64,000 nucleotides of DNA from Clavulina sp. PMI_390. Taxonomy: Eukaryota > Basidiomycota > Agaricomycetes > Cantharellales > Hydnaceae. Below the pieces are notes generated by a model. The model was given only the letters and a program-made list of their open reading frames with translations. It made no database searches and had not been told where the DNA came from. Both the position numbers and the translations under genes were made by a program. Position 1 is the first letter of the stretch. Every line of letters starts with the position of its first letter. The DNA is taken from the NCBI GenBank assembly GCA_015039315.1, contig WIDE01000002.1, positions 124,001 to 188,000 on the forward strand, written 5' to 3'. This document shows, one piece after another, positions 63,467 through 64,000 of this stretch.

Positions 63467-64000
63467 ATGGCTGCTCCTACGTATGTGCTCAGTTCCCCTT
63501 TGTAGACATCCCAACCTCGCGATGAGCTCATGTCGTTGTATGCACTAGTGGTGACATCGGCCTTATTGGCTTGGCCGTCATGGTATGTATGCGCCAGCCA
63601 TTGATAATCTAGATTACTCTTACCGCGATACTCGTCGCTGATGTATCCCGATCGACGGCGATTGCATTTTGCTAGGGTCAAAACCTTATCCTCAACATGA
63701 ACGACAAGGGCTTCACCGTTGTCGCCTACAACCGAACGACCAGCAAAGTTGACGACTTTTTGGCCAACGAAGCCAAGGGTGAGTTATTTTTTCCATTGGA
63801 TATTAAGAGCGCTCGCTCATGCAGCCCACTTGAATCCGACGATCCTTCCCGATCGGCCGCTGCTTGCTGTCGCGGTTTGATTTGCCGAACTTGAACCATG
63901 CTGGCGCCACGGGCGCATACGACGCCGACTTATCGTGGAATCGGTACCGGACGTCTATCAGGCACTAATGTCCAGGGCGCTCACTCTATCCAGGAGCTGT
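63467..64000 (+). CDS. GND1: 6-phosphogluconate dehydrogenase, 5' part (runs off right edge)
   Basis: Decarboxylating dehydrogenase of the oxidative pentose phosphate pathway; converts 6-phosphogluconate to ribulose 5-phosphate and makes NADPH in the cytosol. Exons 63467-63480, 63549-63582, 63676-63778 and 63962 onward splice to MAAPTGDIGLIGLAVMGQNL, LNMNDKGFTVVAYNRTTSKV, FLANEAKGTNVQGAHSIQEL. This has the Rossmann fold GxAVMGxNL motif and the NADP-contact NRT. The intron 63779-63961 (183 nt) is chosen because GTNVQ is conserved before GAHS. Only about the first 60 residues are in the window. Introns cluster at the very start of the gene. Confidence 0.95.

Overview
The window is nuclear DNA of a filamentous basidiomycete, most likely an Agaricomycete. 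The order cannot be fixed from sequence alone. Genes lie on both strands and are cut by many short GT-AG introns, mostly about 50-80 nt, with CTNAC-type branch sites. The gene set fits this: Kre6/Skn1-type GH16 proteins, a CYP63-like P450, F-box proteins, a mushroom-type EF-hand/ZZ protein and a Cyc8/Ssn6 corepressor. I saw no prokaryotic features, CRISPR array, rRNA, tRNA or intact transposon. Gene models were built by hand-splicing and checking frame across introns.

Layout, left to right. A leucine-rich-repeat protein runs off the left edge on the minus strand, followed by IPI1 (ribosome biogenesis), also minus. On the plus strand come two tandem GH16 beta-glucan-synthesis proteins with an F-box gene between them. 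A minus F-box-like gene follows, then a plus C2H2 zinc-finger/AT-hook protein and fructose-1,6-bisphosphatase. Next are two tandem minus paralogues of unknown function, then a 1556-residue F-box/LRR protein ending in a CaaX box. A coiled-coil gene with a GC-AG intron converges on CLP1 (mRNA 3'-end processing). CLP1 is head-to-head with ATP2 (mitochondrial ATP synthase beta), with 88 bp between start codons. A P450, an EF-hand/ZZ gene and the CYC8/SSN6 corepressor follow. A 4.6 kb stretch without recognisable genes separates CYC8 from a small SERF-like gene, and 6-phosphogluconate dehydrogenase runs off the right edge.

There is no evident biosynthetic cluster. The window is a patchwork of housekeeping genes (IPI1, CLP1, ATP2, FBP1, GND1, CYC8) and lineage-expanded families (F-box, DUF-like pair, EF-hand/ZZ, P450, GH16). 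The most unusual points are the prenylation motif on the F-box/LRR protein, a conversion-like block and start-codon switch in the unknown paralogue pair, the very short CLP1/ATP2 divergent promoter with an inverted repeat, the GC-AG intron, and large introns confined to the TPR-coding half of CYC8.
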